From positions 1 through 12,439 of the forward strand of contig NZ_CAJLKP010000116.1 in the NCBI RefSeq assembly GCF_905207245.1: 12,439 bases of DNA, given 5' to 3'. The notes below the pieces were generated by a model that worked only from the letters and a program-made list of their open reading frames with translations, did no database searches and had not been told where the DNA came from. A program made the translations under genes and the position numbers. The stretch is from an uncultured Bacteroides sp. (GTDB lineage: Bacteria > Bacteroidota > Bacteroidia > Bacteroidales > Bacteroidaceae). Below are positions 1 to 6,927 of the stretch, one piece after another (the first letter of the stretch is position 1; the number at the start of each line of letters is the position of its first letter).

Positions 1-40
1 AGTGCGTTATTCTAAAAAATCAGGGGAGGAGATTAAGTAA
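1..40 (+). CDS. rplX: 50S ribosomal protein L24, C-terminal end only (partial)
   Basis: Only the last 12 complete codons are present, reading VRYSKKSGEEIK then TAA at 38-40; the rest lies upstream of the window. L24 is an early assembly protein of the large subunit. The identification rests on the basic RYSKKSG tail, which resembles the end of L24, and on position, since rplX normally precedes rplE in the spc operon. The stop codon overlaps the rplE start as TAATG, so the two genes are probably translationally coupled. Confidence 0.75.
   Translation, partial: VRYSKKSGEEIK
23..31 (+). promoter_or_regulatory. Shine-Dalgarno sequence of rplE, inside the end of rplX
   Basis: GGGGAGGAG lies inside the last codons of rplX (Gly-Glu-Glu), with the GGAGG core about 10 bases before the rplE ATG at 40. 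It matches the complement of the 16S rRNA 3' end. Because it also encodes protein, part of its conservation may be due to the L24 sequence. Confidence 0.55.
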
Positions 41-597
41 TGAGTAATACTGCTAGTCTTAAGAAAGAATATGCAGAGCGTATTGCGCCTGCGTTGAAAT
101 CACAGTTCCAGTATTCTTCTACAATGCAGATACCCGTACTTAAGAAGATTGTTATCAATCAGGGTTTAGGTATGGCAGTTGCCGATAAGAAGATTATTGA
201 GGTTGCTATTAATGAGATGACCGCTATTACAGGTCAAAAAGCTGTAGCAACAATTTCTCGTAAAGATATCGCAAACTTTAAGTTGCGTAAGAAAATGCCT
301 ATTGGTGTGATGGTAACTTTGCGTCGTGAGAGAATGTACGAATTCCTTGAAAAATTAGTTCGTGTGGCTCTTCCTCGTATCCGTGACTTCAAGGGTATTG
401 AAAGTAAGTTTGATGGAAAGGGTAATTATACTCTTGGTATTCAGGAACAAATCATTTTCCCTGAAATTAATATCGATAGTATTACCAGAATTCTCGGAAT
501 GAATATTACCTTTGTAACCTCTGCGGAAACAGATGAAGAAGGTTATGCCTTGTTGAAAGAATTTGGTTTACCGTTTAAAAACGCTAAAAAAGATTGA
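40..597 (+). CDS. rplE: 50S ribosomal protein L5 (uL5)
   Basis: L5 binds 5S rRNA and places it in the central protuberance of the large subunit, where it also contacts the P-site tRNA and the small-subunit head protein S13. The 185-residue product is close to the usual ~180. Family signatures are visible: AITGQKA at residues 62-68, LPRIRDFKG at 111-119, and NYTLGIQEQIIFPEI at 129-143. The ATG at 40 overlaps the rplX stop (TAATG) and follows a GGAGG sequence, so start choice is well supported. rpsN begins 6 bases after the stop, so these are co-transcribed spc-operon genes. Confidence 0.98.
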   Translation: MSNTASLKKEYAERIAPALKSQFQYSSTMQIPVLKKIVINQGLGMAVADKKIIEVAINEMTAITGQKAVATISRKDIANFKLRKKMPIGVMVTLRRERMYEFLEKLVRVALPRIRDFKGIESKFDGKGNYTLGIQEQIIFPEINIDSITRILGMNITFVTSAETDEEGYALLKEFGLPFKNAKKD

Positions 598-603
598 TAA
601 GTT

Positions 604-903
604 ATGGCAAAGGAATCAATGAAGGCACGTGAAGTAAGACGTGCTAAATTAGTAGCCAAATATGCCGAGAAGAGAGCTGCATTGAAGCAAATCGTTAGAA
701 CCGGTGATCCTGCTGAAGCTTTTGAAGCTGCACAAAAATTGCAAGATCTGCCAAAGAATTCTAATCCGATTCGTATGCATAACCGTTGCAAATTGACTGG
801 TCGTCCTAAAGGATATATCCGTCAGTTTGGTATCTCCAGAATTCAGTTCCGTGAGATGGCTTCTAACGGTCTTATTCCCGGTATTAAGAAAGCAAGCTGG
901 TAA
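604..903 (+). CDS. rpsN: 30S ribosomal protein S14, zinc-free long form (uS14)
   Basis: S14 is a late-assembling protein of the small-subunit head. This 99-residue version is the long form: the C-terminal core has RMHNRC at 57-62 followed by GRPKGYIRQFGISR at 66-79. Zinc-binding S14 has two CxxC pairs in this stretch; here a single cysteine (C62) remains, so no zinc site can form. The start ATG at 604 follows the rplE stop by 6 bases and has no Shine-Dalgarno sequence. A 53-base gap with a small hairpin separates it from rpsH. Confidence 0.98.
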   Translation: MAKESMKAREVRRAKLVAKYAEKRAALKQIVRTGDPAEAFEAAQKLQDLPKNSNPIRMHNRCKLTGRPKGYIRQFGISRIQFREMASNGLIPGIKKASW

Positions 904-922
904 TTTTTTGTTTTAAATATTG

Positions 923-937
923 TCAGGGTAGTCCTGA
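923..937 (+). other. Small hairpin between rpsN and rpsH
   Basis: TCAGG (923-927) and CCTGA (933-937) form a perfect 5-bp stem with a GTAGT loop in an otherwise AT-rich 53-base gap. The following sequence is AT-rich but has no unbroken T-run, so it is a poor terminator. It could be a processing or translation-control element upstream of rpsH, or chance. Confidence 0.3.
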
Positions 938-956
938 TTAATTTAATTTTTATTAT

Positions 957-1352
957 ATGACTGATCCAATAGCAGATTATTTGACGAGGTTGCGGAACGC
1001 TATTCAAGCAAAGCACAGAGTAGTGGAAGTTCCCGCTTCAAATTTGAAAAAAGAAATCACTAAGATTCTTTTTGAGAAAGGCTACATTCTTAATTATAAG
1101 TTTGTAGAAGATGGTCCTCAAGGGACAATTAAAGTTGCCTTGAAGTATGATCCGGTTAACAAAGTAAACGCAATCAAGAAACTGGAAAGAATTTCTTCTC
1201 CGGGTTTGCGTCAATACACCGGTTATAAGGACATGCCGCGAGTTATTAATGGTTTGGGTATTGCTATAATATCTACTTCCAAAGGTGTAATGACTAACAA
1301 AGAAGCCGCTGAACTGAAGATTGGTGGTGAAGTATTGTGTTATGTATATTAA
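957..1352 (+). CDS. rpsH: 30S ribosomal protein S8 (uS8)
   Basis: S8 binds the central domain of 16S rRNA and is a primary organiser of the small-subunit platform; in E. coli it also represses the spc operon by binding its own mRNA. The 131-residue product has the usual size. The N-terminal TDPIADYLTRLRNA (2-15) and the conserved C-terminal STSKGVMT loop (106-113), which contacts rRNA in known structures, are both present. The ATG at 957 lies in an A/T-rich leader without a Shine-Dalgarno sequence. Whether this S8 also regulates the operon cannot be read from the sequence. Confidence 0.98.
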   Translation: MTDPIADYLTRLRNAIQAKHRVVEVPASNLKKEITKILFEKGYILNYKFVEDGPQGTIKVALKYDPVNKVNAIKKLERISSPGLRQYTGYKDMPRVINGLGIAIISTSKGVMTNKEAAELKIGGEVLCYVY

Positions 1353-1353
1353 T

Positions 1354-1360
1354 AGGAGGA
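1354..1360 (+). promoter_or_regulatory. Strong Shine-Dalgarno sequence of rplF
   Basis: AGGAGGA sits in the 15-base gap between the rpsH stop and the rplF ATG; the GGAGG core ends 8 bases before the ATG at 1368. This is an optimal anti-Shine-Dalgarno match, which is exceptional here because most genes in the window have only A/T-rich leaders. Confidence 0.8.
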
Positions 1361-1367
1361 ATTAGCA

Positions 1368-1937
1368 ATGTCAAGAATAGGAAAATTACCCATTAGTATT
1401 CCCGCTGGAGTAACAGTTACTCTGAAAGAAAATGTGGTTACCGTGAAGGGACCAAAAGGCGAACTTAGCCAATATGTAAATCCTGCTATCAATGTTGCCA
1501 TCGAAGATGGTCATGTGACTTTGAGTGAGAATGAAAATGCAATGCTGGATAATTCTAAGCAAAAGCACGCATTCCATGGTTTATACCGTTCTTTGGTTCA
1601 CAACATGGTTGTTGGTGTATCTGAAGGATATAAAAAGGAGTTGGAACTTGTAGGTGTAGGTTACCGTGCTTCTAACCAAGGTAATATTATTGAATTATCT
1701 TTGGGTTATACGCACAATATCTTCATACAGTTGCCTTCTGAAGTTAAAGTAGAGACCAAATCTGAAAGAAATAAGAATCCTCTTATTATTTTGGAGTCTT
1801 GTGATAAACAATTGCTGGGTCAAGTTTGCTCTAAGATACGTTCTTTCCGTAAGCCCGAACCGTATAAAGGTAAAGGTATTAAGTTTGTTGGTGAAGAAAT
1901 TCGTAGAAAGTCTGGTAAATCTGCCGGCGCTAAGTAA
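1368..1937 (+). CDS. rplF: 50S ribosomal protein L6 (uL6)
   Basis: L6 sits near the sarcin-ricin loop and the base of the L7/L12 stalk, where translation factors dock. The 189-residue protein has the expected two tandem similar folds. It begins MSRIGKLPISIPAGV, has the second-domain LVGVGYRA at 94-101, and ends with the highly conserved RNA-binding stretch PYKGKGIKFVGEEIRRKSGK (165-184). Length is slightly above the usual ~178. The ATG at 1368 is confirmed by a strong upstream Shine-Dalgarno sequence. Confidence 0.98.
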   Translation: MSRIGKLPISIPAGVTVTLKENVVTVKGPKGELSQYVNPAINVAIEDGHVTLSENENAMLDNSKQKHAFHGLYRSLVHNMVVGVSEGYKKELELVGVGYRASNQGNIIELSLGYTHNIFIQLPSEVKVETKSERNKNPLIILESCDKQLLGQVCSKIRSFRKPEPYKGKGIKFVGEEIRRKSGKSAGAK

Positions 1938-1958
1938 TTTACATAAAATAAGAATGTT

Positions 1959-2303
1959 ATGACAACAAAAATAGAAAGACGAATTAAGATCAAATATAGA
2001 GTACGCAATAGAATTTCAGGTACTGCTGAACGTCCGCGTATGAGTGTATTTAGAAGTAATAAGCAAATCTATGTTCAGCTTATCGACGATTTAGGCGGTA
2101 AGACTTTGGCTGCTGCTTCTTCTTTGGGTATGACTGAAAAGTTGCCAAAGAAAGAACAGGCTGCAAAGGTTGGAGAATTGATTGCTAAGAAGGCTCAGGA
2201 AGCAGGTATTACTACTGTTGTTTTCGACCGTAATGGTTACTTGTATCATGGGAGAGTAAAAGAAGTGGCTGATGCTGCTCGTAACGGTGGACTTAAATTT
2301 TAA
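1959..2303 (+). CDS. rplR: 50S ribosomal protein L18 (uL18)
   Basis: L18 binds 5S rRNA together with L5 and helps attach it to the large subunit. The 114-residue product has a basic N-terminus (KIERRIKIKYRVRNRI), the family core RPRMSVFRSNKQIYVQ at 25-40, and the C-terminal FDRNGYLYHGRVKEVADAAR at 89-108, which closely matches the well-known E. coli ending. The gene begins 21 bases after rplF and ends 5 bases before rpsE. There is no Shine-Dalgarno sequence. Confidence 0.98.
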   Translation: MTTKIERRIKIKYRVRNRISGTAERPRMSVFRSNKQIYVQLIDDLGGKTLAAASSLGMTEKLPKKEQAAKVGELIAKKAQEAGITTVVFDRNGYLYHGRVKEVADAARNGGLKF

Positions 2304-2308
2304 TCATT

Positions 2309-2824
2309 ATGGCAATTAATAATAGAGTTAAGATTACAAACGATATAGAACTGAAAGACCGTTTGGTTGCTATTAATCGTGTAACCAAAGTGACCAAAGG
2401 TGGTAGAACTTTTAGTTTCTCTGCAATTGTTGTTGTAGGTAACGAAGAAGGAATTATCGGTTGGGGTCTTGGTAAAGCTGGTGAAGTTACCGCAGCTATT
2501 GCTAAAGGTGTTGAGTCAGCTAAGAAGAACCTGACAAAGGTACCTGTGTTGAAAGGTACTGTTCCTCACGAACAGTCTGCTAAGTTTGGTGGTGCAGAAG
2601 TATTCATTAAACCGGCGTCTCATGGTACTGGTGTAGTTGCAGGTGGTGCGATGCGTGCTGTACTTGAAAGTGTTGGTATTACAGATGTTTTGGCTAAGTC
2701 AAAAGGGTCTTCTAATCCGCACAACTTGGTGAAAGCTACTATCTTGGCGTTGGGTGAAATGCGTGATGCACGTATGGTTGCTCAAAACAGAGGAATTAGT
2801 ATTGAAAAAGTATTTAGAGGATAA
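2309..2824 (+). CDS. rpsE: 30S ribosomal protein S5 (uS5)
   Basis: S5 lies on the solvent side of the small subunit at the mRNA entry region and contributes to decoding accuracy; changes in its N-terminal loop give spectinomycin resistance in other bacteria. The 171-residue protein shows the N-terminal double-stranded-RNA-binding-like domain with NRVTKVTKGGRTFSFSA at 23-39 (the spectinomycin loop) and the C-terminal domain with GTGVVAGGAMRAVLE at 106-120 and GSSNPHNLVKAT at 133-144. The wild-type-like VTKGG loop gives no sign of resistance. Its stop codon overlaps the Shine-Dalgarno sequence of rpmD. Confidence 0.98.
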   Translation: MAINNRVKITNDIELKDRLVAINRVTKVTKGGRTFSFSAIVVVGNEEGIIGWGLGKAGEVTAAIAKGVESAKKNLTKVPVLKGTVPHEQSAKFGGAEVFIKPASHGTGVVAGGAMRAVLESVGITDVLAKSKGSSNPHNLVKATILALGEMRDARMVAQNRGISIEKVFRG

Positions 2825-2830
2825 GGAGGA
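2823..2830 (+). promoter_or_regulatory. Strong Shine-Dalgarno sequence of rpmD
   Basis: AAGGAGGA begins within the rpsE stop codon (TAA at 2822-2824); the GGAGG core at 2825-2829 lies 5 bases before the ATG at 2835. It fixes the rpmD start and rules out the longer in-frame reading from 2754. Confidence 0.8.
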
Positions 2831-2834
2831 ATAT

Positions 2835-3011
2835 ATGTCGACTATAAAGGTTAAACAAATTAAAAGTAGAATTGGTGCTCCGGCTGATCAGAAAAGAACT
2901 CTCGATGCACTGGGACTTCGTAAGTTGAATCGTGTGGTTGAACACGAGTGTACTCCTTCAATTCTTGGAATGGTGGATAAGGTTAAACACTTGGTTACCA
3001 TTGTTAAGTAA
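2835..3011 (+). CDS. rpmD: 50S ribosomal protein L30 (uL30)
   Basis: L30 is a small protein on the solvent face of the large subunit. The start at 2835 gives 58 residues, the family's normal length, beginning MSTIKVKQIKSRIG and containing the hallmark QKRTLDALGLRKLNR at 19-33. An in-frame ATG at 2754 would add 27 residues that merely read rpsE in another frame; the AAGGAGGA just before 2835 supports the shorter form. The product covers the whole family core with no truncation. rplO follows after a 30-base AT-rich gap. Confidence 0.97.
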   Translation: MSTIKVKQIKSRIGAPADQKRTLDALGLRKLNRVVEHECTPSILGMVDKVKHLVTIVK

Positions 3012-3041
3012 TTATTTGTTGAATATAAAACGAATTACAAT

Positions 3042-3488
3042 ATGAACTTAAGTAATTTAAAACCTGCAGAAGGATCTACTAAAACAAGAAAGAGAATCGG
3101 ACGTGGTCCAGGTTCTGGCTTGGGAGGTACTTCTACCAGAGGTCATAAGGGAGCTAAATCAAGATCTGGTTATTCTAAGAAGATCGGTTTTGAAGGTGGC
3201 CAGATGCCTCTCCAACGTCGTGTTCCTAAATTCGGTTTTAAGAACATTAATCGTGTAGAGTATAAGGCTATCAATTTGGATACAATTCAGAAACTTGCTG
3301 AAGCTAAGAAGTTAGAATCAGTTAGTATTAATGACTTTATCGCTGCTGGCTTTATTTCTTCAAATCAGTTGGTAAAAGTATTAGGTAATGGAACTTTGAC
3401 TACAAAGTTGGATGTGCAAGCTCATGCATTCTCTAAGACTGCTGTTGCTGCCATTGAAGCTGCTGGTGGAAGTGTAGTAAAACTCTAA
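3042..3488 (+). CDS. rplO: 50S ribosomal protein L15 (uL15)
   Basis: L15 is a late-assembly protein whose long, glycine- and arginine-rich N-terminal arm threads into 23S rRNA. The 148-residue product shows this arm clearly: KTRKRIGRGPGSGLGGTSTR at 14-33, GHKGAKSRSG at 34-43, and the EGGQMPLQRRVPKFGF segment at 51-66. The globular C-terminus ends AHAFSKTAVAAIEAAGGSVV (127-146), as is typical. The gene ends 4 bases before secY, the standard order in the spc operon. Confidence 0.98.
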   Translation: MNLSNLKPAEGSTKTRKRIGRGPGSGLGGTSTRGHKGAKSRSGYSKKIGFEGGQMPLQRRVPKFGFKNINRVEYKAINLDTIQKLAEAKKLESVSINDFIAAGFISSNQLVKVLGNGTLTTKLDVQAHAFSKTAVAAIEAAGGSVVKL

Positions 3489-3492
3489 TTCG

Positions 3493-4833
3493 ATGAGAAA
3501 AGCTATTGAAACATTAAAGAATATATGGAAAATTGAGGATCTGAGACAACGGATCCTCATTACCATATTGTTTGTGGCAATCTACCGTTTCGGCTCATAT
3601 GTTGTATTGCCTGGTATTAATCCGGCTATGCTGACACAATTGCATCAACAAACAAGCGAGGGCCTCTTAGCCTTATTAAACATGTTTTCGGGAGGAGCAT
3701 TCTCCAATGCATCTATCTTTGCATTGGGAATTATGCCTTATATCTCTGCTTCAATCGTTATTCAGTTGTTGGGAATTGCGGTTCCGTATTTCCAGAAACT
3801 TCAACGTGAAGGTGAGAGTGGTAGAAGAAAAATGAACCAGTATACTCGTTATTTAACGATTATCATTCTGTTAGTTCAGGCTCCTTCTTATTTGCTCAAT
3901 CTTAAAATGCAGGCCGGTCCTTCCTTAAATGCTTCATTAGATTGGACTCTGTTCATGGTTACCTCTACCATTATCTTGGCAGCTGGTAGTATGTTTATTT
4001 TGTGGCTTGGTGAGAGAATCACTGATAAGGGTATCGGTAATGGTATTTCATTTATCATCTTAATCGGTATTATCGCTCGTTTGCCTCAGTCTTTATTTCA
4101 GGAATTAATTTCCCGTATGACTGACAAGACAGGTGGTTTGGTTATGTTCTTAATTGAAATCGTATTCCTGTTGTTGGTAATTGCAGCTGCAATCTTATTG
4201 GTGCAAGGTACAAGAAAGATTCCTGTACAATACGCTAAAAGAATTGTTGGTAATAAGCAATATGGCGGTGCAAGACAGTACATTCCATTGAAAGTGAATG
4301 CAGCTGGTGTAATGCCTATCATCTTTGCTCAGGCAATTATGTTTATCCCTATTACCTTTATTGGTTTTTCAAATGTAGATCATGTGAGCGGTTTTGTGCG
4401 TGCATTTACTGATCATACAAGCTTCTGGTATAATTTCGTATTTGCAATAATGATTATACTATTCACGTATTTCTATACTGCAATTACGATTAACCCAACT
4501 CAGATGGCTGAGGATATGAAGAGAAATAATGGTTTCATTCCAGGTATCAAACCGGGAAAGAAAACAGCTGAGTATATCGATGATATCATGTCTCGTATTA
4601 CATTGCCTGGTTCTTTCTTTTTGGCTTTGGTAGCTATTATGCCTGCTTTTGCTGGTATTTTTGGTGTGAAGGCTGAATTTGCTCAATTCTTCGGTGGTAC
4701 ATCTTTGTTAATTCTTGTAGGTGTAGTTCTTGATACACTCCAGCAGATTGAAAGTCATTTGTTGATGAGACACTATGATGGTCTATTGAAGTCTGGTCGT
4801 ATTAAGGGACGTAGTAACGTAGCTGCATATTAA
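3493..4833 (+). CDS. secY: Preprotein translocase subunit SecY
   Basis: SecY is the channel subunit of the SecYEG translocon in the inner membrane, exporting unfolded proteins with SecA and inserting membrane proteins with the ribosome. The 446-residue length matches the family (E. coli 443). Hydrophobic stretches fit ten transmembrane helices. Visible signatures are the plug/TM2 region NMFSGGAFSNASIFALGIMP (63-82), ITDKGIGNGIS (176-186), the cytosolic loop GTRKIPVQYAKR (239-250) and INPTQMAEDMKRNNGFIPGI (333-352). The ATG at 3493 lies 4 bases after rplO. Co-transcription with ribosomal protein genes ties channel supply to growth. Confidence 0.98.
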   Translation: MRKAIETLKNIWKIEDLRQRILITILFVAIYRFGSYVVLPGINPAMLTQLHQQTSEGLLALLNMFSGGAFSNASIFALGIMPYISASIVIQLLGIAVPYFQKLQREGESGRRKMNQYTRYLTIIILLVQAPSYLLNLKMQAGPSLNASLDWTLFMVTSTIILAAGSMFILWLGERITDKGIGNGISFIILIGIIARLPQSLFQELISRMTDKTGGLVMFLIEIVFLLLVIAAAILLVQGTRKIPVQYAKRIVGNKQYGGARQYIPLKVNAAGVMPIIFAQAIMFIPITFIGFSNVDHVSGFVRAFTDHTSFWYNFVFAIMIILFTYFYTAITINPTQMAEDMKRNNGFIPGIKPGKKTAEYIDDIMSRITLPGSFFLALVAIMPAFAGIFGVKAEFAQFFGGTSLLILVGVVLDTLQQIESHLLMRHYDGLLKSGRIKGRSNVAAY

Positions 4834-4844
4834 TCTTTTAGAAG

Positions 4845-5642
4845 ATGATATTTCTTAAAACGGAAGATGAAATAGAGCTGCTCCGTAAGAGTAATTTGCT
4901 TGTCGGGAAGACATTGGCTGAAGTTGCAAAACTGGTAAAGCCGGGAGTTACTACAAGAGAGCTGGATAAAGTAGCGGAAGAATTCATTAGAGATCATGGT
5001 GCTGTCCCTACTTTTAAAGGTTTCCCTAATCAATATGGTGATCCATTTCCAGCTTCGTTATGTACATCGGTAAATGAACAGGTGGTACATGGTATTCCTG
5101 GTGATATAGTACTGAAAGAAGGTGATATTGTGTCGGTTGATTGTGGTACTTATATGAATGGTTTTTGTGGTGATTCTGCCTATACATTTTGTGTGGGAGA
5201 AGTAGATGAGGAAGTTCGCAAATTATTGAAGGTTACTAAAGAGGCATTATACATCGGAATAGAAAATGCTATTCAAGGAAAGCGGTTGGGTGATATCGGA
5301 TATGCAATACAAGAACATTGTGAGTCCAATTCCTACGGTGTAGTGCGTGAGTTTGTTGGTCATGGTATTGGCAAAGAGATGCATGAAGATCCTCAAGTTC
5401 CTAATTATGGAAAACGAGGTTATGGAACAGTTTTGAAGAAAGGTCTTTGTATAGCTATTGAACCGATGATTACGCAAGGTAATCGCCAAATAGTAATGGA
5501 GCGTGATGGCTGGACGGTGAGAACGAAAGATTGGAAGTGTGCGGCTCATTTTGAGCATACAGTAGCTGTAGGAGCTGGCAAGGCTGATATTTTATCATCG
5601 TTTAAATTCATAGAAGAAGTATTAGGAGATAAAGCAATTTAA
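4845..5642 (+). CDS. map: Methionine aminopeptidase, type I
   Basis: This cytosolic metalloenzyme removes the initiator methionine from new proteins when the second residue is small. All expected active-site residues are present: H82 in VVHGIP, metal ligands D99 and D110 (SVDCGTYMNGFCGDSA), H173 in EFVGHGIGKEMHEDP, E206 in AIEPMI and E237 in HFEHTVAV, plus H180. At 265 residues it is the compact type Ia form, without an N-terminal zinc-finger extension or the insert of type II enzymes. It sits between secY and infA, a placement common in Bacteroidetes and, with adk, in Firmicutes. It begins 11 bases after secY. Confidence 0.98.
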   Translation: MIFLKTEDEIELLRKSNLLVGKTLAEVAKLVKPGVTTRELDKVAEEFIRDHGAVPTFKGFPNQYGDPFPASLCTSVNEQVVHGIPGDIVLKEGDIVSVDCGTYMNGFCGDSAYTFCVGEVDEEVRKLLKVTKEALYIGIENAIQGKRLGDIGYAIQEHCESNSYGVVREFVGHGIGKEMHEDPQVPNYGKRGYGTVLKKGLCIAIEPMITQGNRQIVMERDGWTVRTKDWKCAAHFEHTVAVGAGKADILSSFKFIEEVLGDKAI

Positions 5643-5651
5643 AAAATTAAT

Positions 5652-5870
5652 ATGGCTAAGCAATCTGCAATAGAACAAGATGGAGTTATAGTTGAAGCAT
5701 TGTCTAATGCAATGTTTCGTGTTGAATTAGAAAACGGACATGAGATTACTGCACATATTTCCGGTAAGATGCGAATGCATTATATAAAAATCCTGCCGGG
5801 TGATAAAGTAAGAGTCGAAATGTCTCCTTACGATTTATCGAAAGGAAGAATTGTATTTAGATATAAATAA
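5652..5870 (+). CDS. infA: Translation initiation factor IF-1
   Basis: IF-1 is a single OB-fold protein that occupies the A site of the small subunit during initiation and supports IF-2 and IF-3. The 72-residue product is exactly the family size. It shows the starting MAKQSAIEQDGVIVEAL, the core MFRVELENGHEITAHISGKM (21-40), and the closing GDKVRVEMSPYDLSKGRIVF (50-69). It lies 9 bases after map and 9 bases before rpmJ, as in many bacteria where infA-rpmJ-rpsM is a conserved block. Confidence 0.98.
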   Translation: MAKQSAIEQDGVIVEALSNAMFRVELENGHEITAHISGKMRMHYIKILPGDKVRVEMSPYDLSKGRIVFRYK

Positions 5871-5879
5871 AATTAAGAT

Positions 5880-5996
5880 ATGAAAGTAAGAGCATCTTTA
5901 AAGAAACGTACGCCAGAATGTAAGATCGTTAGACGCAATGGCCGTTTGTATGTTATTAACAAGAAAAATCCTAAGTATAAACAACGTCAAGGATAA
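5880..5996 (+). CDS. rpmJ: 50S ribosomal protein L36, zinc-free form (bL36)
   Basis: A 38-codon gene, ATG at 5880 to TAA at 5994-5996, beginning MKVRASLKKR and ending NPKYKQRQG; both ends match L36 nearly exactly. L36 is the smallest large-subunit protein and binds 23S rRNA near the base of the stalk. Classical L36 binds zinc through three cysteines and a histidine. Here only one cysteine remains (C14); the other ligands are replaced by T11, N27 and Y33, so zinc binding is lost. It sits between infA and rpsM as expected. Confidence 0.97.
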   Translation: MKVRASLKKRTPECKIVRRNGRLYVINKKNPKYKQRQG

Positions 5997-6000
5997 TATT

Positions 6001-6023
6001 ATTATTTTTGCAAAAAAAATAAT
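6001..6023 (+). promoter_or_regulatory. AT-rich inverted repeat with a -7-like box before rpsM
   Basis: ATTATTTTT at 6001-6009 is repeated in inverted form downstream across a short centre, giving a weak A/U stem. The same bases include TATTTTTG (6003-6010), an exact TAnnTTTG -7 match followed by CA, as in many Bacteroides promoters. No convincing -33 TTTG lies 19-21 bases upstream, so an internal promoter is possible but not shown. A terminator is less likely because essential co-operonic genes follow. Confidence 0.3.
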
Positions 6024-6030
6024 TTAGTAT

Positions 6031-6411
6031 ATGGCTATAAGAATAGTTGGTGTCGATTTGCCTCAGAATAAGAGAGGTGAAGTTGCGTTGACCTATATCT
6101 ATGGAATAGGTCGTAGTAGTTCAGCAAAGATTTTGGATAAAGCTGGTGTAGATAAAGACCTGAAAGTGAAAGACTGGACGGACGATCAAGCTGCCAAGAT
6201 TCGTGAGATCATTGGTGCAGAATTTAAAGTAGAAGGTGACCTCCGTTCGGAAATTCAATTAAACATCAAACGTTTGATGGATATTGGTTGTTACCGTGGT
6301 GTACGTCACCGTATCGGTTTGCCTGTAAGAGGTCAGAGCACAAAGAATAATGCTCGTACTCGTAAGGGTAGAAAGAAAACCGTTGCAAATAAGAAAAAAG
6401 CTACTAAATAA
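6031..6411 (+). CDS. rpsM: 30S ribosomal protein S13 (uS13)
   Basis: S13 sits at the top of the small-subunit head, forms bridges with L5 of the large subunit, and its tail reaches towards the P-site tRNA. The 126-residue protein shows [15 protein letters not shown] (21-35) in the helical N-terminal domain, [16 protein letters not shown] (89-104), and a lysine-rich C-terminal tail ending KKKATK. The tail is slightly longer than in E. coli. The gene begins the rpsM-rpsK-rpsD-rpoA-rplQ (alpha) part of the cluster, with rpsK 11 bases downstream. Confidence 0.98.
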
Positions 6412-6422
6412 TAATTGTTGAT

Positions 6423-6812
6423 ATGGCAAAAAAAACAGTTGCAGCAAAGAAGAGAAATGTGAAAGTTGACGCTAATGGACAATTACATGTTCATTCATCT
6501 TTCAACAATATTATTGTTTCTCTCGCAAATAGTGAAGGGCAGATTATCTCTTGGTCATCTGCTGGTAAAATGGGATTTAGAGGTTCTAAGAAGAACACTC
6601 CTTATGCAGCCCAGATGGCTGCCCAGGATTGTGCAAAGATTGCATTTGATCTTGGTCTGAGAAAGGTAAAGGCATATGTGAAGGGTCCAGGTAACGGACG
6701 TGAGTCTGCTATTAGAACTATCCACGGTGCAGGTATCGAAGTTACTGAAATTATTGACGTAACTCCGCTTCCACATAATGGTTGTCGTCCTCCGAAAAGA
6801 CGTAGAGTTTAA
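6423..6812 (+). CDS. rpsK: 30S ribosomal protein S11 (uS11)
   Basis: S11 is part of the small-subunit platform and lines the mRNA exit region. The 129-residue product has [20 protein letters not shown] (43-62), [14 protein letters not shown] (87-100) and the invariant ending [18 protein letters not shown] (112-129). The Asn-Gly pair at N119 is the position that is converted to isoaspartate in E. coli S11. The gene starts 11 bases after rpsM and is followed by the longest gap in the cluster. Confidence 0.98.
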
Positions 6813-6834
6813 GATTTACCTTTAATAAAAATGA

Positions 6835-6895
6835 TCTTGATTTTGTTATTGGATTACATAAATTTCTCTCTGTAATCGCGGCTGCAACAAGTTGA
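6835..6895 (+). ncRNA. Candidate structured rpsD (S4) mRNA leader
   Basis: In the 115-base gap before rpsD, GATTACA (6852-6858) and TGTAATC (6871-6877) form a perfect 7-bp stem with a 12-base loop. It is enclosed by a second possible helix, TTGTT (6843-6847) with AACAA (6886-6890), leaving an internal loop that contains an unusual GC-rich patch (GCGGCTGC at 6878-6885) in an AT-rich gap. S4 represses its own synthesis through mRNA leaders in E. coli and B. subtilis, so a similar role is likely here. I recall a Bacteroidia-specific S4 leader having been proposed by comparative genomics, but could not check the match. No U-run follows, which suggests control of translation rather than termination. 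Confidence 0.5.
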
Positions 6896-6927
6896 GTTCA
6901 TGAATAAACAATTAAAATTTAAAAGAA

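Noticed and set aside
2754..2834. N-terminal extension of L30 from ATG 2754
   Set aside because: It overlaps rpsE in another frame, exceeds the family's usual ~58 residues, and ignores the AAGGAGGA placed for ATG 2835.
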